Position numbers and translations under genes: made by a program. From NCBI GenBank assembly GCA_028717805.1, contig JAQUNC010000024.1, positions 1 to 35,471 of the forward strand: a DNA stretch of 35,471 nt, given 5' to 3'. Shown in pieces: positions 1 to 8,194 of this stretch. Positions within the stretch are counted from its first letter, which is position 1, and each line of letters opens with the position of its first letter. Under the pieces are notes generated by a model, which was given only the letters and a program-made list of their open reading frames with translations, was not told the DNA's origin and did no database searches. The stretch comes from Atribacterota bacterium (lineage in GTDB: Bacteria; Atribacterota; Phoenicimicrobiia; Phoenicimicrobiales; Stramentimicrobiaceae).

Positions 1-37
1 AAATAGACATAATTGAATTAGTATTTGATTGGGTCAT
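1..37 (-). CDS. 5' end of a divergent gene, product unknown (partial)
   Basis: On the minus strand a strong ribosome site (AAGGAGG, about 48-54) lies some 10 bases before an ATG at 37. Twelve codons stay open to the window edge (MTQSNTNSIMSI). A second ATG closer to the ribosome site (43) gives only eight codons, so 37 is the better start. Too little is visible to name a product. It would be transcribed divergently from the methyltransferase gene at 257. Confidence 0.4.
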   Translation of the reverse strand, partial: MTQSNTNSIMSI

Positions 38-256
38 CTTGCATTATCCTCCTTAATTTTTTTAGAGTATCATCTATTTATTATGGAGGTTCTTGATGGC
101 CCATTTCAAGCTATTATTTTAATTAACCTTTTTCACTTTTACAGAAAATATAGCACACACTCATTAACAATCTTATTAAAAGGTAAAAATAATGTTATTA
201 TATTATTAAGGTAAAATGTTTAACTCAAATCAGAATAATTTTAGGAGGTATCTGAT

Positions 257-1177
257 GTGGTAGATGAAAAGAAAATAGTGGCAAGGAATGACTTTTTGGA
301 ATTACTTAGTCAAAGAATTATGGTTATCGATGGAGCGATGGGTACTATGCTCCAGGAATATGGTTTAACAGCAGGGGAATGTCCAGAAATGTGGAATATT
401 ACTCATCCTGATATAGTAAAAAAAATACATACTTTCTATCTGGAAGCAGGTGCAGATATTATACTCACTAATTCTTTTGGAGGAAATGGGTTAAAATTGC
501 AGAAATTTGGCCATAAAGATAAATTACAAGAATTTAATCAACAGGCTGTGAAAATAGCCAGGAAGGCAATAGATAATTATAGTAAAGTTCATCCTGCACC
601 TCTTTTTATTGCAGGTTCAGTAGGTCCAACTGGTGAAATATTAGAACCATATGGACCAGTAAAAAATGAAGAAGTTTATGCAACTTACCAAGAGCAAATT
701 AAGGTATTGGCATCTTCTGGAGTAGACCTTATAGTACTGGAAACTTTTTATAATCTTGACGAAATTAAAATAGCCCTCAAGGTTGTAAAGGAAAACACTA
801 GTTTACCGGTATTTGCTTCTATGAGTTTTGATGAAAGCTTAAAAACTATATATGGAATAACTCCAGAAAAGTCAATTGAGGTATTATTTCAGGAAGGGAC
901 AGATGGAGTAGGAGCCAATTGTGGCAGCGGACCAGATGTTCTTTACCAGGTGGTATCACGAATGAGAACAATAACTGATGCACCTTTATTGGTTGAACCA
1001 AATGCAGGGGTTCCCTATATGGAAAATAATAAAGTTATTTATCCAGCTACTCCCCATGAGATGTCAGAATATGCTGAAAAATTTATTAAGCTAAGAGTAA
1101 ATATTATTGGAGGTTGTTGTGGGACAACCCCAGAACATATTAGAGCCATAGCTCAAAAGGTTAAAAATTCTTTATAA
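257..1177 (+). CDS. Homocysteine S-methyltransferase domain protein (MetH N-terminal module type)
   Basis: The 306-residue protein is a single homocysteine-binding TIM-barrel (S-methyltransferase family, as in the N-terminal module of cobalamin-dependent methionine synthase and in betaine-homocysteine methyltransferase). The N-terminal DGAMGTMLQ is the family signature. The zinc-binding cysteines are visible in GANCG near residue 223 and in the C-terminal GGCCGTTPEHI. It would bind homocysteine thiolate through zinc and accept a methyl group, probably from a methylcorrinoid protein. No corrinoid-binding, folate-binding or activation domain is fused. The start is GTG at 257, eight bases after AGGAGG (243-248). 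A RACo-like activator and an activation-domain protein follow at 1895-4516, which fits a split methionine-synthase-like system, although the corrinoid protein itself is not in this window. Confidence 0.85.
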   Translation: MVDEKKIVARNDFLELLSQRIMVIDGAMGTMLQEYGLTAGECPEMWNITHPDIVKKIHTFYLEAGADIILTNSFGGNGLKLQKFGHKDKLQEFNQQAVKIARKAIDNYSKVHPAPLFIAGSVGPTGEILEPYGPVKNEEVYATYQEQIKVLASSGVDLIVLETFYNLDEIKIALKVVKENTSLPVFASMSFDESLKTIYGITPEKSIEVLFQEGTDGVGANCGSGPDVLYQVVSRMRTITDAPLLVEPNAGVPYMENNKVIYPATPHEMSEYAEKFIKLRVNIIGGCCGTTPEHIRAIAQKVKNSL

Positions 1178-1330
1178 AAATATTAAAAAATCTTTTCAAG
1201 TGTATAAGAAATTTTAAAAAGTAAGATTAAATAAAGTAGTAAAACGGTAATTTTTATCTTAAATATTATAATTAAAGGTAATATGTAAATATAAATACTT
1301 ACTTTATGAATCAATAAATCAAGATCTAAT

Positions 1331-1832
1331 ATGAATTACAATCATAAGAATAAAGTTAGTATTAAGCAAGTTAATAATATCAGAGCATGGTTAGTTTTAG
1401 TGAGTGTGTATTTGGCGAGCATAACAGTTACCATAAGCATGATGAAAGTACCACCGCTGATGAATCTTCTGATTAAGGATTTGGATACAGATACTACAAC
1501 TGGTGGATTATTCATGTCTTCCTTTATGATAGCAGGAGTCATTTTGGCTATACCAGTAGCCTCACTTTTAAATAGCTGGGGTTCAAAAAAAGTGGATTGA
1601 TTGCATTAGGATTTACTATAGTTGGCTCACTATTTGGTAGCATAGCCCAAGATTCTTCAATGATATTGTTAATAGGACAAATGATTGGACCGCCATTAAT
1701 TGGTATGATTATCAGCAAAGGTAGTTGATTCCTGTTAAATATTTTGTGATTATCCCATTAATTATAGGAGTAGTATTAGCTTTTAATATCAATGAACCGG
1801 GGAAGAAAGTAATAAGTATAAGCCAATCTTAA
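1331..1832 (+). pseudogene. Decayed MFS transporter, frameshifted and internally deleted
   Basis: The first reading frame (1331-1600) encodes two MFS membrane helices and a motif-A-like GSKKV. It then hits a TGA where one base appears to be missing: GTGGATT reads VD-stop, while one extra G would give V-G-L. The shifted frame continues as LIALGFTIVGSLFGSIAQDS (helix 3) and then jumps to IGPPLIGMIISKG, which resembles the start of a late MFS helix. After another stop and frame change, the last helix region is recognisable (VIIPLIIGVVLAFNINEPG), ending at TAA 1830-1832. About 500 bases remain of an expected 1.2 kb, so helices 4 to 10 have been deleted. No ribosome site precedes the ATG. Confidence 0.7.
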
Positions 1833-1881
1833 TGAAGATTAAAAACATAATTATTATTTTCTAAAACAATATATTTTGATA

Positions 1882-1887
1882 TATAAT
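1882..1887 (+). promoter_or_regulatory. Possible -10 box for a leaderless transcript
   Basis: A perfect TATAAT lies seven bases before the ATG at 1895, so transcription would begin at or next to the start codon. No Shine-Dalgarno sequence is visible there. The matching -35 region (about 1859-1864) is weak. In such AT-rich DNA a chance match is possible. Confidence 0.3.
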
Positions 1888-1894
1888 TTAAACT

Positions 1895-3787
1895 ATGATT
1901 AAAATCATCATAAATCCCGCACAAAAGAAATTAAATGTACCAGAAGGCACGCTCTTATTGGATGTTCTGAAACAAGCCGGAATAAATATTACCACTCCCT
2001 GTGGTGGCAAAGGAAGCTGCGGTAAGTGCAAGGTTATAGTATCTTCTGAAGGTCTTGATAGTGATTTGCTTAATTCTAATGAGCAGAAATGGATTTCAGA
2101 AGAAGAAATAAAAAAAGGATTTCGTTTGGCCTGTCAGTGTTACCTGTACCAAAATAGTACCATTATTATTCCACCATCTCTATTAATAAAGGAAGATGAT
2201 TCTAAGATTAAGATTAGAAATAAAGCAAAATCTCGTTTATTCAGCCATGAGATTAAATCCATTGTTTCAATAAAAAAAGTTTTTTTGAGACTTAATAAAC
2301 CTACTTTATCAGATCAGCGTTCCTATTGGAACAGAATAAAAGATGAGCTAAATAAAGTAAATACAACCTATAGTCAAAGTTGGGAAATACCAACTGATAT
2401 TCTAAGCAATATTTCACAGCTACTCAGGGATAATGATTACTGTATCACCCTTGTTCTTTTTAAGAATAAGGTTATCGCTATTGAAGCTGGGGATACCAGT
2501 AAAGAGCTGTATGGAGTGGCTTTTGATATTGGCACCACTACGATTGCCGGATATCTGGTAGATTTAGCTACTTTTAGAGAGATTACTGCTGAAGCATGTG
2601 CCAATCCTCAATTTGAATACGGTGATGATGTTATTTCTCGAATTGATTTTGCCAGGAAAGATACTAAGAATAGAAAGAAAATGCAGCAGGAATTAATTTC
2701 CTCCTTAAACCAAATGATTATATCCTTATCAGAAAAAGCCGGAATTAATCTTTCCCATATTTATTTTGCAGTTCTGGTTGGTAATACTTCTATGCATCAT
2801 TTCTTATGGTCTTTGCCGGTAGAGAATCTGGCCTTATCACCTTATATTACTGTTATGATCGATAGCATTATTCGAGACAGTAAGGATTTACCCGATTTGT
2901 GCCTCATACCTTATGCTAAAGTATATAGTACGCCAAATGTTTCAGCTTACATTGGTGGTGATATCATTGCTGATTTGATAGATATTTTTATATGGCAAAA
3001 AATTGGTAATACCTTAATGGTTGATCTGGGAACCAATGGGGAAATTGTATTGAATAGCGGAGGTAAAACATGGGCTTGTTCAGCGGCTGCTGGACCTGCC
3101 TTTGAAGGAGCTAGAATCAGTTCGGGAATGAGAGCAACCAGTGGAGCAATAGATAGGGTAATAATTACCCGACAAAAAGTAGAATATCATGTGATAGGGC
3201 AAACTCAAGCTGTCGGATTGTGTGGATCAGGAATAATTGACTTAATTGCTGGTTTATTAAGATTACAGTTAATTAAGTTCGATGGTCGCTTAATTAATCA
3301 AAAAGAATGCACTAAAGACATTTCTCAGCAGATTAAAAGAAGAATTAAAAGAGAGGAGAGCGCTAATAAATTCTTGCTTGTTCCAGCTGAAGAATCAGCT
3401 ACCGGTAAACCTATTTATTTAACACAGAAAGACATTAGAGAAGTCCAACTGGCAAAAGGGGCAGTATCAGCGGGTATTCGCATCCTTTTGAAACAAGCTC
3501 AGCTTGAGACAGTCGATATAGATGAAATATTGTTAGCGGGAGCTTTTGGAAATGTTCTTGATACCAATAGTGCACTGTCAATTGGTCTCATACCTAATAT
3601 TCTTTCTGGAAAAATACGTTCCATAGGTAATGCCGCTGGAGAGGGAGCAGTAAAATTATTGTTATCTGAGGAGATGAGAACTATAGCTGAGTATCTTTCT
3701 CAAAAAGTACAATATATTGAGCTTTCTGCTCAAGCTGATTTTTTAAAAATATTTGCCGAGTCAATGTTTTTTAACCACTTTATCTAA
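1895..3787 (+). CDS. RACo-like corrinoid-activation protein (2Fe-2S ferredoxin plus ASKHA ATPase)
   Basis: The 630-residue protein starts with a plant-type 2Fe-2S ferredoxin domain (residues 1-90) whose ligands are Cys36, Cys42, Cys45 and Cys80. A linker follows, then a C-terminal ASKHA domain of the DUF4445 type. DIGTTT (211-216) is the phosphate-1 loop, NPQFEYGDDVISRI (237-250) is the family hallmark, and LVDLGTNGE, CGSGIIDL and LAGAFGN mark the later nucleotide-binding segments. Characterised relatives (RACo, RamA-like proteins) use ATP to reduce inactive Co(II) corrinoid cofactors to Co(I) on methyltransferase partners. The next gene encodes a methionine-synthase activation domain protein 24 bases downstream, so the two probably work together. 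The ATG at 1895 has no visible ribosome site. The exact corrinoid partner is not shown. Confidence 0.85.
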   Translation: MIKIIINPAQKKLNVPEGTLLLDVLKQAGINITTPCGGKGSCGKCKVIVSSEGLDSDLLNSNEQKWISEEEIKKGFRLACQCYLYQNSTIIIPPSLLIKEDDSKIKIRNKAKSRLFSHEIKSIVSIKKVFLRLNKPTLSDQRSYWNRIKDELNKVNTTYSQSWEIPTDILSNISQLLRDNDYCITLVLFKNKVIAIEAGDTSKELYGVAFDIGTTTIAGYLVDLATFREITAEACANPQFEYGDDVISRIDFARKDTKNRKKMQQELISSLNQMIISLSEKAGINLSHIYFAVLVGNTSMHHFLWSLPVENLALSPYITVMIDSIIRDSKDLPDLCLIPYAKVYSTPNVSAYIGGDIIADLIDIFIWQKIGNTLMVDLGTNGEIVLNSGGKTWACSAAAGPAFEGARISSGMRATSGAIDRVIITRQKVEYHVIGQTQAVGLCGSGIIDLIAGLLRLQLIKFDGRLINQKECTKDISQQIKRRIKREESANKFLLVPAEESATGKPIYLTQKDIREVQLAKGAVSAGIRILLKQAQLETVDIDEILLAGAFGNVLDTNSALSIGLIPNILSGKIRSIGNAAGEGAVKLLLSEEMRTIAEYLSQKVQYIELSAQADFLKIFAESMFFNHFI

Positions 3788-3811
3788 AAATATTTTTAGA
3801 AGAAAATTACT

Positions 3812-4516
3812 ATGAAAGAAAAAAAGATTATAAAAAAAATTCCGATAAAGATTGCTAAAGAAGAAGTATATAGATACCTGGGTTATCAGCAAGGTTTAAG
3901 CCATAATATCCATTCGGATATAGAAGAAGTAATCAAGGAAGAAATTGAACGTGCTTATCACTTAATAGAGAGTAAGGCTATTTATCGTTTTCTTGTTATC
4001 ATTTCTATTTCACCAGATGGAATTATATTCACTGAGCAGGATTACCAATTTTCAGTAAATAAAAAGATAATAAATCTCTTTCAAAACGCAGAATATCTTC
4101 TTTTTTCCGTTGCTACCATTGGAATAAAAATTGAACAGTGCGTTAAAGAGAAATTTAAACAAAATCAGCATCTCAGTGCAATGGTACTGGATGCGGTGGG
4201 GACAGTAGCCGTGAAAACAGTAGGCCAATGGTTGAATCACTTTATTGAAGAAAAAAACAAGCAGAAAGGTTTCCAGCTTTCTCGTTATTTTGAACCAGGC
4301 TCCAATGATTGGGACATTCAGGAACAAAAACAAGTTTTTACAATTCTTCAACCGGAAAGAATTGGTGTTACTTTAAATTCTTCCTGCATGATGCAACCAG
4401 CTAAATCTCTTTCCTGGATTCGTGGTATGGGTCATAATCTGGTTCATTCCTACCGAGATGAATTTTCTTGTGAATATTGTCTTCTACTTAATTGTTCTTT
4501 TCGAAAAAAATGCTAG
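3812..4516 (+). CDS. Vitamin B12-dependent methionine synthase activation domain protein
   Basis: The 234-residue protein matches the SAM-binding reactivation domain of methionine synthase. The diagnostic stretch is PGSNDWDIQEQ followed by ERIGVTLNSSCMM and a glycine-rich IRGMG. In MetH this domain binds S-adenosylmethionine for reductive remethylation of cob(II)alamin. Here it is free-standing. It ends in a cysteine cluster (Cys220, Cys223, Cys228, Cys234) that is common in stand-alone anaerobic versions and could hold a metal or Fe-S cluster. It lies 24 bases after the RACo-like gene and probably shares its transcript. The ribosome site is weak (AGAAGAAAA). Confidence 0.8.
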   Translation: MKEKKIIKKIPIKIAKEEVYRYLGYQQGLSHNIHSDIEEVIKEEIERAYHLIESKAIYRFLVIISISPDGIIFTEQDYQFSVNKKIINLFQNAEYLLFSVATIGIKIEQCVKEKFKQNQHLSAMVLDAVGTVAVKTVGQWLNHFIEEKNKQKGFQLSRYFEPGSNDWDIQEQKQVFTILQPERIGVTLNSSCMMQPAKSLSWIRGMGHNLVHSYRDEFSCEYCLLLNCSFRKKC

Positions 4517-5165
4517 CCTGCTTTACTCCATATTATTTGAATTAAACAGATATAATTAACTGATTATTGTTTATTTTACATTACTTTTTATAGTTGATAA
4601 GTCTAACGGATTTATCGTCTGGAAATTCTAATAAATCATTAATGCCTTATTATTTAGCGATTATGTTTCTTATTTTTTAATTTGCCAGATAAATATATTG
4701 CTGATAATCATATCCATTTTAAGCATATCTTGTGTATTTTTGGCGGTTCATTTTTCATATATCCATTATCATAGCAACAATTTTAGCTATTTCCATATCC
4801 TATAAAGAGTATTTTATTCAATATATAACACTTAAGAACAACTTTTCCAAGGTACTCAGAAGACTCCATGGATAGAGACTTACCTAAAATAGGATTTTCT
4901 TTCATAAAAGAAGTAAATTATACTGACTTGTTTAAGCAAATATTTTTCCTCTTTTTTACCAGATAATGCTCGATTAGTAATCTATTCTGATTATAATAAA
5001 TTTTTTATTTACCTAATCACATCACATCACAATTTAAAAATCCTATCTTTAGTTTATAGATTATATTTTTAGTGGTGTCTTTTATAGCTCTAAGCTCATA
5101 AAAAAGCTAATTTTTAATATTTTAATTTTATTACCTGAAATTTATCAATAATACCTAAAGGAGTA
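4517..5165. other. Long AT-rich gap, no convincing gene
   Basis: About 650 bases lie between the corrinoid genes and the GntR promoter. Stops are dense in all frames and I see no coding pattern, ribosome site or clear transporter remnant. The only local structure is a short tandem repeat of ATCAC, three copies at 5016-5030. The gap marks the boundary between the corrinoid block and the sulfur island. Confidence 0.5.
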
Positions 5166-5194
5166 TTGACAAATTATCTTTATCCATTTACTAT
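5166..5194 (+). promoter_or_regulatory. Sigma-70-type promoter for the GntR gene
   Basis: A perfect -35 box TTGACA (5166-5171) is followed after exactly 17 bases by TACTAT (5189-5194), which matches TATAAT at five of six positions. The predicted transcript start is near 5201, inside the operator repeats described next, and leaves a leader of about 60 bases. Confidence 0.7.
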
Positions 5195-5195
5195 G

Positions 5196-5220
5196 GTTAT
5201 AGACGTATAGACGTATAGAC
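5196..5220 (+). promoter_or_regulatory. Tandem GntR/HutC-type operators
   Basis: Two abutting copies of GTATAGAC lie at 5205-5212 and 5213-5220, preceded by a related GTTATAGAC at 5196-5204. GTATAGAC fits the GTNTANAC core known for HutC-subfamily GntR regulators. The repeats start right after the -10 box and cover the predicted transcript start, so bound repressor would block RNA polymerase. Autoregulation by the adjacent regulator is the simplest reading. Confidence 0.6.
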
Positions 5221-5263
5221 AAGTACAACATTTTGAATATTACTATATCTAAGAAGAGTAATA

Positions 5264-5998
5264 ATGAATAATTTAGATAAGAATTCACCAATACCTTTGT
5301 ACTTCCAATTGGCAGAGTTAATTAAAGCTAAAATTAAAAATGGTGAATGGAAAATTAATGATGCCATTCCATCTGAATTAAAGCTATGTATGGATTTTCA
5401 GATAAGCCGTGGCACAGTAAGACAAGCCATTAATTGCTTAATTCAAGAAGGTTATTTGTTTAGAAAGCAAGGACTGGGCACTTTTGTATCTGATTCTAGG
5501 CCAAAATATGTTAATCCGGTAAGTAGTTTTTATTGTGTAGGCTTTAAAGGAAAAAATCATGATATCGGAATAAAGAGAAAAATTATTTCCAAAAATGTTA
5601 TTAGACCTAATTATAAGATAAAAGAAATCATGAATCTAAAGAACGAACAATTAATCTATCACATTAAAGGCATATTGTTTTTAGATGATATTCCAATTTC
5701 TTTAGAAGAATTCTTTTTATTGAAAGGATTATTCCCCAATCTTAAACCAAAGTATCTTGCTACCATGGCTCCTTATGAAGTCTTTATGCGTAAGTATAAT
5801 CTTAGTATTTCAGAAGTTCAGGAGTCTTTTACCATAAAAAAAATCAATCAAAAAATTTCAGACAGATTAAAATTACAGGAGGGAGCCTATGCATTAGTAG
5901 TGAACCGTATTGCCAGAACAGACAATAATGTTGTTTTTGAATATCGTCAGAGTATTATTCGGACTGACAAATGTAGCTATACCGTTATATTACCATAA
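5264..5998 (+). CDS. GntR family transcriptional regulator, HutC subfamily (UTRA domain)
   Basis: The 244-residue protein has an N-terminal GntR winged helix-turn-helix at residues 8-75 (PLYFQLAELIK, PSELKLCMDFQISRGTVRQA, QGLGTFVSDSRP). The remaining part, about 85-240, fits the UTRA ligand-sensing domain, ending in the family-typical EYRQSIIRTDKCSYT. UTRA domains bind small metabolites such as sugar phosphates or amino acid derivatives and release the operator. The promoter upstream carries matching GTNTANAC sites. As the first gene of the sulfur island it is the likely switch for the sulfatase-fold genes, 48 bases downstream. The effector cannot be read from sequence. Confidence 0.85.
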   Translation: MNNLDKNSPIPLYFQLAELIKAKIKNGEWKINDAIPSELKLCMDFQISRGTVRQAINCLIQEGYLFRKQGLGTFVSDSRPKYVNPVSSFYCVGFKGKNHDIGIKRKIISKNVIRPNYKIKEIMNLKNEQLIYHIKGILFLDDIPISLEEFFLLKGLFPNLKPKYLATMAPYEVFMRKYNLSISEVQESFTIKKINQKISDRLKLQEGAYALVVNRIARTDNNVVFEYRQSIIRTDKCSYTVILP

Positions 5999-6051
5999 GT
6001 TATTAGCATTATACCACTCTATAAGAAAGCTTAATAGGAGGCTAGGTGCCT

Positions 6052-7263
6052 ATGAAAAATGTAATCCTGTTCACTATTGATACTTTAAGAAAAGATTCCT
6101 TAGGGGTTTACAATAAAGATAGTAATTTAACTCCATTTCTTGATTCTTTATCCGATCATGCTCTGATTTTTACCAGATTTCATTCTTCAGGTCCTTACAC
6201 TCAATCATCATTCCCTGGAATACTAACCTCTTCTTATTATCTTGAATATGGAAAATCTAAAAAATTATCTCCCCGTAGATTATTAATATCTGAAGCACTA
6301 AAGAAAAGTGACATTGAAACAGCCGCATTTCATTCAAATCCCTATCTAAGTGATTATTTTGGTTGGAATCGAGGATGGGATCTCTTTTATGATTCAATGC
6401 AAGATGAAGTCAGTGATATGATTCCCTATATAACCGGAGATAAGGTTAACCAGAAAGTAAAAGAATGGTTAGAGCGCTATGCATGCTCTACCAATAAAAA
6501 ACCATTTTTCTTGTGGATCCACTATATGGATGTTCATGAGCCTTATATATCTAAAAAACAGTTTTTAGAATTAGTTGATCCTTCCATTGCCTTAACAGAG
6601 CAAGAGATGTTTGAATTATTTACAAATACCCTGTTGAAGCGTGATATCTCTGATTCGAAGAAAGTTAAAATTCTCCATAACCTTTATCGGGCAGGTGTTC
6701 GAGAAACCGATGAATATGCGAAAGAGTTCTTTCATATACTCAAACAAAATCAGATGTTAGAAAATAGTATTATTTTTATTACCACCGATCATGGAGATGA
6801 ATTTGCTGAACATAATGGTCTTTCCCATGATGGGAAAATGTATTCTGAATTAATAGACTCTCCTCTGATAATGATCGATTTTGACAGAAAAGAGAAAGAG
6901 ATATGTCCTAATTTGGTGAGCAATCTTGATATAGCACCTACTATATTACATCTCTTCGGACTTTCACCAGAAGATAAATTTGAAGGAAATTCTTTGTTGC
7001 CTGTTCATAATTATCCTGAACGAGGAGTTTTTGGGGAGGCTATTGCCAAAACAGGTAATCATGAAAAACCTGAAGATCTGCCTGTCTATTATTATAGAGA
7101 AGATGATCTAAAGATTATTTATTATCAGAGAGGTGAAAACTGGGAGTTTTATAATTTAGTGCAAGACCCTGAAGAAAAGAACAATCTAATAAATTCACAT
7201 CCAAGAGTAGAAGAATTAAAAAAGAAGCTATTTCCTCGAATCAATCGATGGGAAAGAATCTAA
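6052..7263 (+). CDS. Sulfatase-fold hydrolase/transferase lacking the formylglycine motif
   Basis: The 403-residue protein belongs to the alkaline phosphatase/sulfatase superfamily. VILFTIDTLRKDS carries the first metal ligand, Asp10. ITTDHGDEFAEH (Asp247, His248) and LSHDGKMY supply later metal and substrate residues. In sulfatases the nucleophile segment reads C-x-P-x-R with TG at positions +9 and +10. The aligned segment here is TQSSFPGILTS, putting Thr50 at the nucleophile and Phe where Arg is expected, so formylglycine cannot form. Thr nucleophiles occur in phosphatase- and LtaS-type relatives, so the true reaction may be phosphoryl or other transfer. No signal peptide is present, so it is cytoplasmic. 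I chose ATG 6052 (ten bases after AGGAGG, starting MKNVILF) over GTG 6046, which is only four bases from it. The PP-loop gene is 24 bases downstream. Confidence 0.75.
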   Translation: MKNVILFTIDTLRKDSLGVYNKDSNLTPFLDSLSDHALIFTRFHSSGPYTQSSFPGILTSSYYLEYGKSKKLSPRRLLISEALKKSDIETAAFHSNPYLSDYFGWNRGWDLFYDSMQDEVSDMIPYITGDKVNQKVKEWLERYACSTNKKPFFLWIHYMDVHEPYISKKQFLELVDPSIALTEQEMFELFTNTLLKRDISDSKKVKILHNLYRAGVRETDEYAKEFFHILKQNQMLENSIIFITTDHGDEFAEHNGLSHDGKMYSELIDSPLIMIDFDRKEKEICPNLVSNLDIAPTILHLFGLSPEDKFEGNSLLPVHNYPERGVFGEAIAKTGNHEKPEDLPVYYYREDDLKIIYYQRGENWEFYNLVQDPEEKNNLINSHPRVEELKKKLFPRINRWERI

Positions 7264-7287
7264 TAAAAAATAAAAAAGGAGTTAGAG

Positions 7288-8115
7288 ATGAATAAAGAAA
7301 AAGTAGAAAGAAACCAGGAATTAATCAAAAAATCCAAACAGGTCATCAAGGAAGCATTTGAGAAATATGATCCACGCAAATGTGCCATTACCTGGACGGG
7401 AGGAAAGGATTCTACCACAAATTTATGGATTGTACGTCAGGTCTGTGTGGAAGAAAATATTCCTCTACCCCAGGTTATTACCATCGATGAAGGAGATGCC
7501 TTTCCGGAAATTACCGATTTCTTGGTCAGTGTTTCTAAGGTATGGCATATTGACTTAAAATGGTTATGCAATTTTGATGTATTATCTGCTTGTTTGAGTC
7601 ATCTGGGAAACACAGTTCAAGTAAAACGTCTTAACAAAAGAAATCAGGAAGAGTTAAAGCGAATAGAGTTTATTGAAGATTCCTTTGTATTTGAAGCAGA
7701 GTCTTATGCTGGGAATCATTTAATGAAAACAGTAGTGCTTAATCAATATATTGAAGAAAGCGGTGCAGAACTTATCTTTATGGCTTTACGACGTGATGAA
7801 CAGGTAGCCCGAAAAGAAGATGAATATTTCACGCACAAAGAAGGAGGTTATCTCATGCCCGAGCATACCCGTGTTTCTCCCATTCTACATTTTACTGAAA
7901 GAGATATCTGGGATAATACCCACCTGCACAATCTTCCCTATTGCTCTCTCTACAAGATAGGCTATCGTTCCTTAGGAGCCAGAAGCAGTTCCAATCCTGG
8001 TGATATTGGCGTTCCTGCTTGGGAACAAGACTTAGAAAATGTTCCTGAGCGAGCAGGGAGAAGACAGGATAAAGAGAAAGCCATGGAAAGGTTGAGAAAG
8101 TTGGGCTATATGTAA
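7288..8115 (+). CDS. PAPS reductase / CysD-family PP-loop protein
   Basis: The 275-residue protein has the PP-loop ATP-pyrophosphatase motif TGGKDST near residue 38, the hallmark of the family that includes 3'-phosphoadenylylsulfate reductase and the CysD subunit of sulfate adenylyltransferase. IGYRSLGARSSSNP near residues 227-240 resembles the CysD segment after the substrate site. The catalytic ECG-type C-terminal Cys of APS/PAPS reductases and the cysteine pairs of Fe-S APS reductases are absent, so reduction is unlikely. Adenylation of sulfate or a sulfur compound is more consistent. No CysN partner is present. It is flanked by two sulfatase-fold genes in the same transcription unit, and its C-terminal RLRKLGY resembles the tail of the downstream sulfatase-fold protein. 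The start is ATG 7288 after AAGGAG. Confidence 0.75.
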   Translation: MNKEKVERNQELIKKSKQVIKEAFEKYDPRKCAITWTGGKDSTTNLWIVRQVCVEENIPLPQVITIDEGDAFPEITDFLVSVSKVWHIDLKWLCNFDVLSACLSHLGNTVQVKRLNKRNQEELKRIEFIEDSFVFEAESYAGNHLMKTVVLNQYIEESGAELIFMALRRDEQVARKEDEYFTHKEGGYLMPEHTRVSPILHFTERDIWDNTHLHNLPYCSLYKIGYRSLGARSSSNPGDIGVPAWEQDLENVPERAGRRQDKEKAMERLRKLGYM

Positions 8116-8194
8116 ATGAGAGGGATATATTCCCTGTATTACAGTTTGGAGTAGTTATATTTCTCTTTGTTAAGAATTCAGAAAGGAATGAATC

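Noticed and set aside
29-214. 61-residue reading frame upstream of the methyltransferase gene
   Set aside because: It has no ribosome site, overlaps the likely divergent gene start at 37 on the other strand and resembles no protein. It looks like an open frame by chance in AT-rich DNA.
5016-5030. Three ATCAC units as a possible CRISPR-like or operator repeat
   Set aside because: The units are five bases with no spacers. Nothing in the window looks like a CRISPR array.
4517-5165. Possible decayed transporter gene in the long gap
   Set aside because: Hydrophobic stretches occur in several frames, but AT-rich noncoding DNA gives these by chance and no family motif was recognisable.
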